Shown here: positions 24,769-35,791 of the stretch, piece by piece | How positions within the stretch are numbered: position 1 is the first letter of the stretch | Layout: each line of letters begins with the position of its first letter | Source: Strix aluco | Lineage: Eukaryota > Chordata > Aves > Strigiformes > Strigidae | DNA length: 64,000 nucleotides | Assembly: GCF_031877795.1 (NCBI RefSeq) | Contig: NC_133933.1 | Coordinates: forward strand, 24,146,029-24,210,028 | Direction of reading: 5' to 3' | Made by a program: the position numbers and the translations under genes | The notes under the pieces: generated by a model | Told to the model about the DNA's origin: nothing | The model's input: only the letters and a program-made list of their open reading frames with translations | The model's database searches: none

Positions 24769-25300
24769 TCCTGCCGCGGGGGCGGGGAGCGGCGGGCCGC
24801 GACCCGGGCGACGGCACCGGTCCTCCCCGGCCGCCCTCCCGCCGGCGGAGCGACACGGCACGTAAACGGCCGCGAAGGCTTTACCGCCCTCGAGCGCGGC
24901 TCCGGGCGAGGGCCGCCGGCGGCTCCCTGCCCGCAGCGCTCCGGGGCGCCGGGGCTCAGCCCCGGCCGACAGCGGGGCGGTGGGACTCCGCTGGGCTCCG
25001 GAGGTGCCACGAGGCGCTGCCGGCTTCAGCGCGGCCAACACTGATCCGCTGCTGCGAGGCCAGAGTCGGGGCACGGCCGGGCAGCACCCGGCTCCGAGCG
25101 GCACCACCTGGGAGCTTCCCGAGCGGCTTCTCGGCTCGTCTCCCCGGCACTCGCCGCCCCGCAGCTGGACTGACTCAAGGAAAGACATCCAGGCTGCTGC
25201 CCCTCCCCGGGTGCTGCCCTGCGCAGCACAGCTGGTGCCCAGCGGAAGGAACACGCGGAGAACGCTCGTAGCAGGGGTGCTGCTTCCCTCAGCCTGGGTT

Positions 25301-26635
25301 CTCCAAGGCCTGGCTTCCAAAACTTGGTCAGAGAGATCAGAGCAAGCCTCAGAAGGTCAAGCTGTAATAACTAATCCCGTCAGTAAGAACGTAACAAGCA
25401 ACTTAAATTCTTTATTGGCTCTTTGAGTTTTTTCCATTCAATCTCAGTTTTCATCTAGCACTTCACTGCCAGGTTACTTGTCACCTCCACGCCATCTCAA
25501 TTCTCTTGTTTGGATTGCTGAAGAGAAGTCTTAACAAACAGACTTGTGATCACAGATAACAATTCCTTTCACATCTTTCAACCTCTTCTACCCGACCATC
25601 CCAGTCTGCTCAAGCATTCCTTTGCTCAAAGAGTATTTGGTGCAGTTCTCATGCTGTTTAGCTATGAACAGCAATAGTTGCTAAATTTAAAAAGTAATCT
25701 GTTTTAATGCAACATGTGCCTAAACTGTTCTGTAAGTAAGGCTTGTCTTCTTTTGTTGTTTTCTTCTTCTGTGCCAAACATGCTGGCTGTGAGTTCTGTT
25801 CCTTCTGGGGCATCTGGCTTCACCAACAGCTCCATACTAATTTTCTTGAGGTGCCAGAAGCATCAGCAGCAACCCATCTTTCTTCTGTAGGACTACAGGG
25901 ATTTCACAAACCTACAAATAGGACTGTGTTGAATTGCACAGTAAAACATAACAACTTTTATGTTGAATGAGACGATGAAAATGCAACTGTATTATGTCTC
26001 ACACTGTCATAGCACTTTATTACAGCTACCAAATAGATACTGTATTTGACTATTTTAGTTAATGAAAAATTGCATTTCTTCTATCCCTTATTTCTTATAA
26101 AAATGCCAACTCCAATCTCTAGTTAACCAGTAACTCCAGCCTCTATAAGCTGATAAAGTAGTTTCATCCCTTATCCAGGCTGTCCCATATTCTTAAAACA
26201 GGTGTCTTTGGTCATCCAGGAAGGCACCTTCTTACCTCCTTAGTGCCTTCCTCTTCTTCCATTCATGAAGAGGATTGGATAGTTCAAAATTCCCACCGTG
26301 GAGGTATCACTCTTGCATATATGTCTTCCTGTGGGTGTTAACCCTCCTAAATTGCCAATTCATTAAATATTAATTTTTCTCTGTTCTTTAACAGTGCTAG
26401 GCAGGCGGTGCTTCTGGTTCATGGGCAGGACTCTTAGGCGCCATGGCAGTAGCAATAATAAACAGCAATGAGCAAAGTAGTTACCTCAGACATACAGAGA
26501 ACAGAGGAAGATTACATCAGGTTTAGTTCTTTACATGCATTCCTTCTAACTGGAACTGTTTGGGCTGTTTATTGTGAAAATTGTACAACTCCCACAGTCT
26601 GTCAAAGGAAAATACAGACATGCAAATACCACTAA
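25301..26635. other. Intergenic, nothing recognised
   Basis: AT-rich DNA upstream of the EPHX1 CpG island. No exon, RNA gene or repeat family could be supported. Confidence 0.5.
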
Positions 26636-26899
26636 AGCCAAAACAGCCAACTGTGTCCTGGGGTGCACCAAGCACAGCACAGCTCACTGGTTGAGGGAGG
26701 TGATTGTCCCACTTTGCACTGCACTGGTGCAGCCCCACCTCGGGTACTGTGTGCAGTTTTAGGCGCCTCAGTATAAGAAGGACATCAAACTGTTAGAATG
26801 TGTCCAGAGGAAGGCAACCAAGATGGTGCCTTGAGGTGGCCTTGAGGGCAAGACTTACGAGAAGCCACCATGGTCACTCAGTTTGTTCAGCTTGGAGAA
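26636..26899 (+). mobile_element. CR1 LINE, 5' part of an interrupted plus-strand copy
   Basis: Clear CR1 ORF2 3' region: CCAACTGTGTCCTGGGGTGC, GAGGGAGGTGATTGTCCCAC, GTACTGTGTGCAGTTTTAGG, AGTATAAGAAGGACATCAAA, then CAGCTTGGAGAA. It encodes the end of the CR1 reverse transcriptase protein but is frameshifted. It stops abruptly at 26899 where a second CR1 begins in reverse orientation. Confidence 0.85.
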
Positions 26900-27670
26900 T
26901 CACGGAATCATTCAGGTTGGAAAAGACCCTTCGGATCATCAAGGCCAACCATCAGCCCTACTCTACAAAGTTCTCCCCTACACCATATCCCCCAGCATCT
27001 CATCTAAACGACCCTTAAACACATCCAGGGATGGTGACTCCACCCCCTCCCTGGGCAGCCTGTTCCACTGTCTGACCACTCTTTCTGTGAAAAATTTTTT
27101 CCTAATGTCCAGTCTAAACCTCTCCTGTTGGAGTTTAAAGCCACTCCCTCTTGTTCTGTCACTAATCACCTGTGAGAAGAGACCAGCACCAACCTCTCTA
27201 CAATGTCCTTTCAGGTAGCTGTAGAGAGTGATGAGGTCTCCCCTCAGCCTTCTCTTCCTCAAACTGAACAGTCCCAGCTCCCTCAATCTCTCCTCACAGG
27301 ATTTGTTCTCCAGGCCCTTCACCAGCTTCGTTGCCCTCCTCTGCACTCACTCCAGCACCTCGATATCTCTCTCGTACTGAGGTGACCAAAACTGGACACA
27401 ACACTCCAGGTGTGGCCTCCCCAGCGCAGAGTACAGGGGGACTATCACCTCCCTACTTCTGCTGGTCACACTATTTCTAATACAAGCCAGGATGCCGTTG
27501 GCTTTCTTGGCCACCTGGGCACACTGCTGGCTCATGTTCAGTTGCTTGTCAATTAGAACCCCCAGATCCTTCTCTTCCACACAGCTCTCCAGCCACACCT
27601 CCCCCAGCCTGTAGCGATGTATGGGGTTGTTGTGGCCCAAGTGCAGGACCTGGCATTTGGCCTTGTTGCC
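26900..27670 (-). mobile_element. CR1 LINE, minus-strand copy inserted in another CR1
   Basis: About 771 bp in reverse orientation. Its 3' end is at 26900 (minus strand ends ...GAATGATTCCGTGA, the degenerate CR1 terminal repeat). Its 5'-truncated end is at 27670. The minus strand encodes the CR1 ORF2 C-terminus in two open blocks: about 27666-27350 ([44 protein letters not shown]) and 27346-26978 ([45 protein letters not shown]). A stop or frameshift separates the blocks, so it is dead. A 4-bp AGAA occurs at both junctions. Confidence 0.9.
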
Positions 27671-28022
27671 AGAAGGCTGAGGGGTGACCTCATTGCAGCC
27701 TACAAGTTCCTCATGGGGGGCAGTGGAACAGGAGGTGTCAATCTCCTCTCTCTGGTGACTAGCAATAGGACACGAGGAAATGGAATGAAGCTGCATCAGG
27801 GGAAGTTCAGGTTGGACATTAGGAAAAGGTTCTTCACCGAGAGGGTGGTTGGTCACTGGAACTGGCTCCCCAGGGAAATGGTGACATCACCAAGCCTGTC
27901 AGGAGCATCTGGACAATGCTCTTAGTCATATGGTTTAGTTTTAGGTAGCCCTGCAAGGAGCAGGGAGTTGGACTTGATGACCCTTATAGGTCTCTTCCAA
28001 CTTGAGACATTCTATGATTCCA
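27671..28022 (+). mobile_element. CR1 LINE, 3' part of the interrupted plus-strand copy
   Basis: It resumes the CR1 exactly where 26899 left off: AGAAGGCTGAGGGGTGACCT, then GTTCAGGTTGGACATTAGGA, TGGTTGGTCACTGGAACTGG, and the canonical 3' end TCTTCCAACTTGAG...ATTCTATGATTC. The terminal ATTCTATG word is the CR1 3' signature. Confidence 0.9.
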
Positions 28023-31000
28023 AATAAGAGAAATGGAAAACATTAGCAACTCCATGCTCCAGCATTCCTTAAAGTTATTTTTGCTTTATAGTTTTGAGCT
28101 GAGGTGGAGAAATATTATACAGGATTAGATGCACCTCTAAAGCAGCTGGAGTTCGTTACAGCAAACAGAAATTAGCAGGAGGATATGGCCATGATAGAAA
28201 CTTATGGGACTACTGGTGTGAGGGGAACTGCAGAGAGTTCTGACAAAGATTCATGTAAGCACAGAGTGACTGACAACAACAAATGTGGTTGGAGAACAGT
28301 TTTTATCTTACAATATAAGGAATGATTTAAAAAAAGACAGATATTGATGACAAATTATTATGGAGAATGATATCTAATCATTATGAGTTGTAGAATGGAA
28401 GACAGTCATCAGCCAAATAATGTCAAGGAGTATGCAATTTGCATTACAGGAAAGTAAATGAATTGCTACAATCTAGGTAGATACTCCAACACAGAGTTTG
28501 AGCTGAAGGATCTTCTCATTTGCTAAAGCCTAAGTGTTCTTTTTGATATCCAAAAAACCTATTTTCTTATTCTGTTATTGGATAAGGAAGTTGCACTTTG
28601 TTGTTAATGCTTCTGTGACACCTACACACGTACTCTTCACAAGTGTGACAATGCAGAATCTCCCTCTACCGAAGCTCAGATTTGAGAACAAAATCCTCTA
28701 TTAACACCCACAAGTAAGAAGGTAAAGGTACAACTGTGTAACAATCCTCTTCCTGCAAGCCAGCCAAAAAGTCATTGTGATCAAGTCCTTAGAGGAAAAT
28801 AAGAGGAATGTGTCTGAAACACCTAAAGAGAAAGTTTAAAACAAATGATAAAGAAAAAAGGACTGAAGAGTCAGAAAAGAAGGAAGCTTAATACAGAAGT
28901 CAGAAGAATGAGGAAGGAAAACACTATTCTCTGATGGTGAAATCAAAGTAGTCCGTTCTCACCACCAGTGAAATCATATCCAATACATGTTTCAGTAGTT
29001 ATGTTTTGAGGGTTGGCCACCTGGATGTATTCTGGAGACGGCTTAAGAATTTATTGGTTTGGAGCAACTGCAGACTGAATTGTTACTATTGCAGTCACAT
29101 ACGCCTTTCAACATGCTGATCCCTTCTTAAACTGCTGCCCCACCATTTAACCCATCCTAACATTTAAGAATGTAAATTCATAAACCACAGTCTTTTGAAT
29201 CCGTGATACAATCTTTACCTTGTACCATGTGTTCAGTTCTGGTTACTCCATTTGAGAGGCTACCAGAGTGTTACAGGCCTTTAGAGAGAATAGCATCTAC
29301 CACCTACATACTTTCTGTACCATCCATGTGAACTAGAACGACACAGAAACAAATTCAGACATATCTAGTTTTTAGGTAAATATTGTATGGCATGTACGTT
29401 ACAGAGCGTTTAATGGGACAGACAGGAGGTTTTTACAAGCAAGTCAGGGAAATGACAAAGTGCAAGTTATTTAGGCTGTGGTTCTGTGGCAGCCTAAGCC
29501 AATCTAACTGCTGGCTCTTCCGCTCCCATCGTTCTCACCCCTCTCGGGAGCTCTCAGCCCCTCCATTTCACTCCCTGTAGCACTCATTTGACCTTTTGTG
29601 AAGCCACCTCAGCACACCAGCCAGGCAGAACACCAAACCAGCAGCTCTCCAGAACACTGAGGAGTTTTCTGATGCACTGGTAAATTGAAATGGTTCAGGT
29701 GAGGCTCTGAGGCACACTAGAATCAATGCAGCAGAGGCAACAGGAATCAGCAGCCAGCTGTTACACTGGCCAAGGTTGGTGTGGAATCCCAGACTTTGCA
29801 CATGTTTTAGATGATCAACAGGGAATGTTGCTGCAGTGGTTAAGAAGCTATTTGCAAAGCAGCTGTTTGTTAAAATCATGGTTGGTTATTTGCATGTTTA
29901 AACATAGTCACGTTATGTGGCTCTGCTGTGTGACCAACACAGAAGGTTTGCCTCCACGCAGATGAACAATCCCTGGTGAACCTTGTTTATTTCTTTGGTT
30001 ACTGCCCTCAGCCATAGGGTAGCATTGCCACAGCAAATGTGTTTAAAAAAAATTAAATAAAACCCCCTCAACTGTCAATCACTCACTGAAAAGGTCACCT
30101 TCCCTCCTGCCCCCAGATTTAAAAGGTATCTTTTATGACAATTTAAAGTAAGACATTGGCTTTCACACGGACATGTCTGAGGCATTAGTTCATCCTCCTG
30201 CCTGCCGACTCCTTAAAGGAGCAGATGCCTCTGGGAGGTAACATCCTTAAGCCACACACACAGTTTGCCAGAGCTCATTTGTCAGTGCCCCGCGGCAAGC
30301 CTTTCATCTTTTAGCCACATAATGATAGCAGAACTGTATTATAGATGGCTGTATTTACATGCACGAGCAATCCAGTTAAAATGTATATTTTTGCTAGCCA
30401 ATGTGAAGAGCAAATTCTCATCTGCTCACTACCAACCAGCAAAGCTATTCAGTTCTGTTGAGAAAACTCAACCCCCTCTCCAAGAAACCAGTCTTTGAAA
30501 TCTTGCTGTAAACACATGCCTATACTCAGGAAGGTTCTGCTCAGTAGAAGCAGAACAATGCAGATTAGTTCTTTTCTGAACAGATACCAATTCTAGACAA
30601 AAAAATGAAACCAACATGCAAACACAACTTCAAAGGAAATAAAAACCAATCTCTCCCAGACCTCTTGTTATGACTGATGTTTTAAGTTCTAACAAAATGA
30701 CTAAGAATGGCCACAAAAAAGTGGACAGAAGAATGTGAGCACAAAATCAAAACTTGCTACAAAAACAAAGCAAAATGTCCTCAGAGCTGGTCTTGATTTA
30801 AATAGAAAACACTTTCATAAATACCAACACTACGGTTTAAGAGAAACACTCTTGTATCTTCACAACACCTAGGAACTGTCTGTATGGCGAGTGCTAAAGG
30901 GTTGAGCACACTGGTTCTTGCTGGAAGACTGGGCATTTTCACGTAAGAACACTGAGAGATGGCACTCATGACTTTAAGATGTTTTTAGAACAGCAGAAAG

Positions 31001-34000
31001 TAATTGCGTTCCCATTACAGAGCTCTGAGAGCACACAACTATAACTAACTTTGGCACAGTATAAGAAAATAAGCACGTACCTTCACCAAAGACTGCGTGC
31101 AACAATAGGGCCTGTACTTGCATGAAGGCAGTTAACTCTGCTATCACACTGTGACCATGTTTTTATTGGCTCAGTTCCCACAGACTTCAGTTTTACACGG
31201 TCCAGCTCAAGCCCACATTCTCCTGAGAGCATTTAATCTGTTAGAACAGTTACAGGACCTACACAAGCTTGCATAATAAGCAGGGGTTAGCAAACTACCA
31301 TGCTTTGTATTCTGCTGAGTAAGTAATCTGTGTCTAAAATACTGTGGCATCATTCTCATCTCAAAAATAACATTTCTGCAGACTAAAAAGCCTACATCTG
31401 CTTTCAGTACGTAGTAATTCAAATCAAATACTTCAATCCAGCATAAAGGTGGGGAGATTTATCTGGAAGCCAGTCTAAAGAGTCTACTTATTGTGAAAGT
31501 AATAGAGATGAAAGGCATGTTTTTATGTCATCCCCAGGAACAAAGACAATTCAACTCTTGCTTGTATTTAAATACCAGTCCTTGAACTCCGAAAGCCTTT
31601 GTAAAAGATAAAATCTTTATAAACAAACAGTTGTGTTATCTTGAGTCATGCAGAATCTACCTTTAAAGTGGTATCAGCTTCTCAGATTAGACACCCTCAT
31701 GTCTTGAAAAGCAAATCACTATTAACTTAAGCAAAAAACTAGATGTTCTTCACAGACCAGTTTCCTTTAAAAAAAAGTGAAGATCCTTTAAGAAAGTTAT
31801 CTATCAAGAAGACTCCTTAGATATGCTTGACCCAAGCAGCTTTGTTTCAGTCGATTAGATTTAAAAGTTACCTCAGCACAGAGCATTGTATAAAGAATAA
31901 TACTTTTCAGCTAGGCTCCTACTCTCTGAGGTCACTCAATAATGCTCACAGACTGTTGAAGGAAATGGGACTTGTGCAGAATCTGCAGTCTAGGTGAGAA
32001 TAAGTTATACAGAAAAAACCTCACCTATTTGCTATATATTAATTTTTCCACTTTAGTTCTCAAACTCCATGTGAAAGGTGGTTACAGTATCATTTCTGGG
32101 TTAGTTTTATCTTCCCATAAGCCAGAAGTGAAAAAAGCACAGGTGCATTGCAGGATAACAGTGTGTTACCATCTTTAAGATGAATGAAGTGAGGGGATTT
32201 GTTCTGCCTATAGCAAGAGGGCTAACACACCTTCCAAGTGACGTAATCCTATAAAACCAACCTACGGTAAGAAGTGATCATCCAAGTCTTACTGACCACA
32301 TCTGGCAGAAACCAGGGTTTCTTCACATTTATTACAACAAAATGATGAATATTACCCACTTTTATACTGCAGGAAGGAACTTACCAAGATAGAATATTAT
32401 TATTTTGACAACTTAAAATATCTTTAAAAGCACCTTCTTGGCTTCAGTTCCGTTTCCCATTTTGATAGACTCGGGCACCAAAGCATTCAATTTTCCAGAA
32501 TAAATCTGTCACTCTTAAAAGTCTTAGGTCAGCATCAGTGGAAACAAAGGCCTCTTTCATAAGGATCTCCAAAACAAAGACCTGGGACCAAAATTCTCAC
32601 TTCTACACATAATTTCAGGATCTTCCTGTAATCCAGAATACACTTACAGAAGGGACTACATACAGAGAAGATCAGAGTTAAAACCCCTAAAGGAAAACAG
32701 AAGTGATGTAGTTGCATATACGAGAGCTCAGACACAAAGACCGCTTAAGTGCTGTGCACAAAGGAAGAATTGAAATCAAGACAGAATCCAGGAAGTGAGA
32801 ACACCAGAAAACCAGAATAAATTCCATGGGTAAACTAATCCAATTTCTTTGTGCAATAACAAGACTCATATTCTTTATTAAACTGTTCTCACAAAACAGA
32901 ACAATTACTGAAGATAACCAACATGCAGCAACGAAATTAGCTATAGCAAAGAAAAATGTCTTTTTTTTTTTTAATCATTCCACTTCTCCTGTAAAGAAGG
33001 TTACCTGTCCATAACTGCACAGGTTGCCTATGTGCCCCTGTGCTGTCTGTTTGCAGCCTGCATTTGGCACAGACTCCATCGCTGGTGACCAGAGGCATTT
33101 GTTGAGGTGTTGGGCTCCCAAACTAAGGGCTTCACATGCAATGCATTCAGTTCAGCCCTTTGGTGCAGCAGCCATATTACGCTGATTTCTTCATCACATA
33201 CCAGTGGACGTATTCAAGTAGTTGACAATATGATGGATTAACTCATTGGAAGTTTATTAGGAAAGTGATCAGTGTACATACGCACACACGCACACTCTCA
33301 ACAAGAGTAAAAGCACAAAAAAGCAGAGCTTTGAGTTCACAGCTTTTCTACCACCCCATGAACACAGTACTGAAGTTGCTGAGAATTCCAGGACAAAGTC
33401 AAGAAGCACCTGTCTTTTTCTGAAAAAGTTTTCAAAAGCTTGGTTTTGTTGGTTTTTTTTTTCTTTAAGCAGTAGCTTTATCAGTGTTCTTGTGTATTAT
33501 GACTGCACAGAACCACCCTCATTTTTCTGAGTATATGGAGAATGAGCTTAACAATGCAATACTCTTACAGAAGTAACACTATTTCCTTATGGTTTTACAG
33601 AAATAATTTAGAAAACTAGAAATGCATTTCCCTGCCTCTTTTGCTTGACAGCTGCTACTCTAACATGAAGTACTGGAATTGCCCCCCTCCCCTAGACAAC
33701 AGTGCCCCCCCCCAAAACCTGCTTAAGTGTACACCAAACCCACCTGCAGTCTTCTCTCTCTTTACTTTCCTCTTCCATGCACAAGCAAATATCACTCAAG
33801 CCTTTCTGTACCTCAGCTCACAGAAGACGCCTACGTGCCAAACCAATTTATAAGAGATGTCCAAAAATTACACTAAAATAATGGCAGCCTTTTCACCTGC
33901 CAATTCAATTTAACAGCTTAAATCTTTGCTTGTATGACTTTGTGTAGCAACCTTTCATACTGCAGAACAGTGATTTAGACAAAAATAGCTTAACTACTTA

Positions 34001-35020
34001 ATATACTATATTGCAAATATTAAGAAAATAATTTGGAGCATCAAGGAAAATTTTTAGCATTACAGTATCTTATTAAAGCTTAACTATGACAAAGTTTAGC
34101 CTTCTCTCTGGATTTATCTGTATTTCAAAAGCCAATGCAACAAGAAAAGTGTTACGTACGTACCAGTCACTCCTGTAGACTAGAATCTGAGTAGTCACTG
34201 GGAATTTAGCACTGCAGTATTTTCCGACAATATGCAACATTACATGTTCAGCTGGAAGGGTGCTCTAATGCAGTATTCAAGCCAGGTTTTTTTCTGAGCC
34301 CTTGGCAAATGTAGGAACTCCACTGCTTCCGAGTAGCTCAATTATTTTTATGTATGTGACAGCAGGTAGCTATTTAAGTAGATTGATTTGTTATATATAA
34401 ATGTCACCACAGAGTCTTTGTATGGCTGTGCTTTACTTTCGTGGCTTGGTTTAAGCCAAAACGCTAGTCCTGAAAAAGCCTAGTTATACCAATAGCATAA
34501 TTACATTAAAATATTCATCTGGTTTTAAGTATGCAAGATCTAGTCAAAGCAAGTATCAATTTCAGCTACTGGGTTTTCAAGCAAAAAGCCTTTGCAAGAG
34601 ACAATTAAGGCTTCCATCACCCTACCAGAGGTAACAATGAGAAACAAGTCTAAGCCACAGGAGCATTGGTCTATTTTTGACAGTGGTATTTAAGTATTTA
34701 TTAAGCTGGTTTTCATCCATTTATTCATTGGCTGACATCCATCTGCCACATGTAACATTGGAAAATGCACAGTTAGCAAGCTGCTAAAATAAGGGAGCCT
34801 GGCTGCATTTTTTTATCAAAATAATAGGCAAGAGCTTCTAGAATTTGTCTTGCTGATACAGTTCAACTCTGCCTGAAGCAAGGATGGGAAAAGGTCCCCT
34901 GCTACTATAAAATAGTTCAAGTATGGAAAAAAGCCAGACTATTTTTTAATAACAGTATTTGCATAAGCAGAAGAAAAACATCCAGTTTCTCACCAATCTC
35001 TAGCAATATTCAAGCAAAGT
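28023..35020. other. Intergenic between EPHX1 promoter and SRP9 3' end
   Basis: About 7 kb of AT-rich DNA. It has short homopolymers (T run near 32961, C runs near 33663-33713) and no recognised exon, RNA gene or repeat family. Its upper part may include distal SRP9 3' UTR if a later poly(A) site is used. Confidence 0.5.
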
Positions 35021-35047
35021 TTTACTTCAATTTTTAAAATACAGAAG

Positions 35048-35053
35048 TTTATT
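35048..35053 (-). terminator. SRP9: Candidate SRP9 polyadenylation signal (AATAAA)
   Basis: Canonical hexamer on the minus strand, about 620 nt after the stop codon. Alternatives are at 35237-35242 and 35503-35508. Confidence 0.4.
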
Positions 35054-35485
35054 TAGCCAATAACAGTTCTACAAACTGTATCACAGATAGTGTTGCACAG
35101 CTTATGACCAAGATCAATACCAAGAGCTAAAAATCTTGCTAGTGATAGTGCTAATACAAATTGGCAATTTTAACACTTCAGCTCAGAAAGCATCTGGTCT
35201 TCTAAACCTCAGTGATGTATATAATTTATGTAAATATTTATTAGATCCAGTCATCGTGCTACAGTATTAGTCAGGTTAATAAACCTTCTCACTGTGAGAA
35301 CACACCAGCATAAGGTATGAACACAATGAAACCTATATGACATTTTATAGTAACTTTCCAGAAATATGCTTGTGGCCCATCAAATTCAGACTAAAGTACT
35401 GTAGATTTAAAATATTTACTGGTCTTCTTAGCATACCTAATGTGTCAGAATAGTTTCTTGTTCAATTCCCAAAAATAAATATAAA

Positions 35486-35501
35486 GCTTTCAATTGAAAG
35501 C
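35486..35501. repeat. 16-bp perfect palindrome in SRP9 3' UTR
   Basis: GCTTTCAATTGAAAGC reads the same on both strands. It overlaps the start of an AATAAA-containing stretch. Confidence 0.7.
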
Positions 35502-35671
35502 ATTTATTTTCCTAGTTTTCCAAAGCAGAGTCTGGGGGGAAAAATGCTTCAGACTTGTCATCAGTCCACTTCGGTACATAAAAGCATCTCCTGTCCCAGT
35601 ATTCATTCAAATCCAAGAGATATTTTCTTCCAGTGAAATATGACCGGAGCACTCATTTTATTTTCAGCAAT

Positions 35672-35791
35672 TCAGTCTGTTTCCATGGCAGCACTGCGGG
35701 ATTCCTTAGCCACCATGAGTCGCATTAGCTGACTGTGGAATTTCTCGATCTTCTTTACGTCTTGTGCCTGGTCTGTTCTATACAGCAAACA
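35672..35791 (-). CDS. SRP9: SRP9 coding exon 3 (stop)
   Basis: The acceptor TTCTCTTACAG precedes 35791. It encodes residues 48-86, starting [12 protein letters not shown] and ending AAMETD, then TGA at 35674-35672. Confidence 0.96.
   Translation of the reverse strand, partial: CLLYRTDQAQDVKKIEKFHSQLMRLMVAKESRSAAMETD

Larger units (their letters stand above)
24150..25300. promoter_or_regulatory. EPHX1: CpG island, probable EPHX1 promoter
   Basis: About 1.1 kb that is very GC-rich and dense in CpG, in sharp contrast to AT-rich flanks. It lies upstream of the EPHX1 start exon and downstream of SRP9. A minus-strand splice donor CAG/GTAACAG at 24628/24627 and a ZNF143-type motif at 24754-24768 fit transcription towards EPHX1. 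The large open frames across it on both strands are compositional, caused by scarce stop codons in GC-rich DNA. An unrelated divergent non-coding transcript could also use it. Confidence 0.7.
35021..35671 (-). other. SRP9: SRP9 3' untranslated region (approximate)
   Basis: Sequence downstream of the SRP9 stop. AATAAA hexamers on the minus strand lie at 35508-35503, 35242-35237 and 35053-35048. I take the last as the main end because it is followed by AT-rich sequence suited to cleavage, but shorter forms are equally possible. A 16-bp perfect palindrome lies at 35486-35501. Confidence 0.45.

Noticed and set aside
24263-25426. Several long overlapping open frames on both strands in the EPHX1 CpG island
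   Set aside because: GC-rich DNA lacks stop codons. The products are Ala/Gly/Pro/Arg-rich and overlap on both strands, as expected from composition.
26978-27856. Possible host protein genes at 27 kb
   Set aside because: The peptides are CR1 reverse transcriptase C-terminal sequence, interrupted by stops or frameshifts and a nested insertion; dead LINE copies, not host genes.
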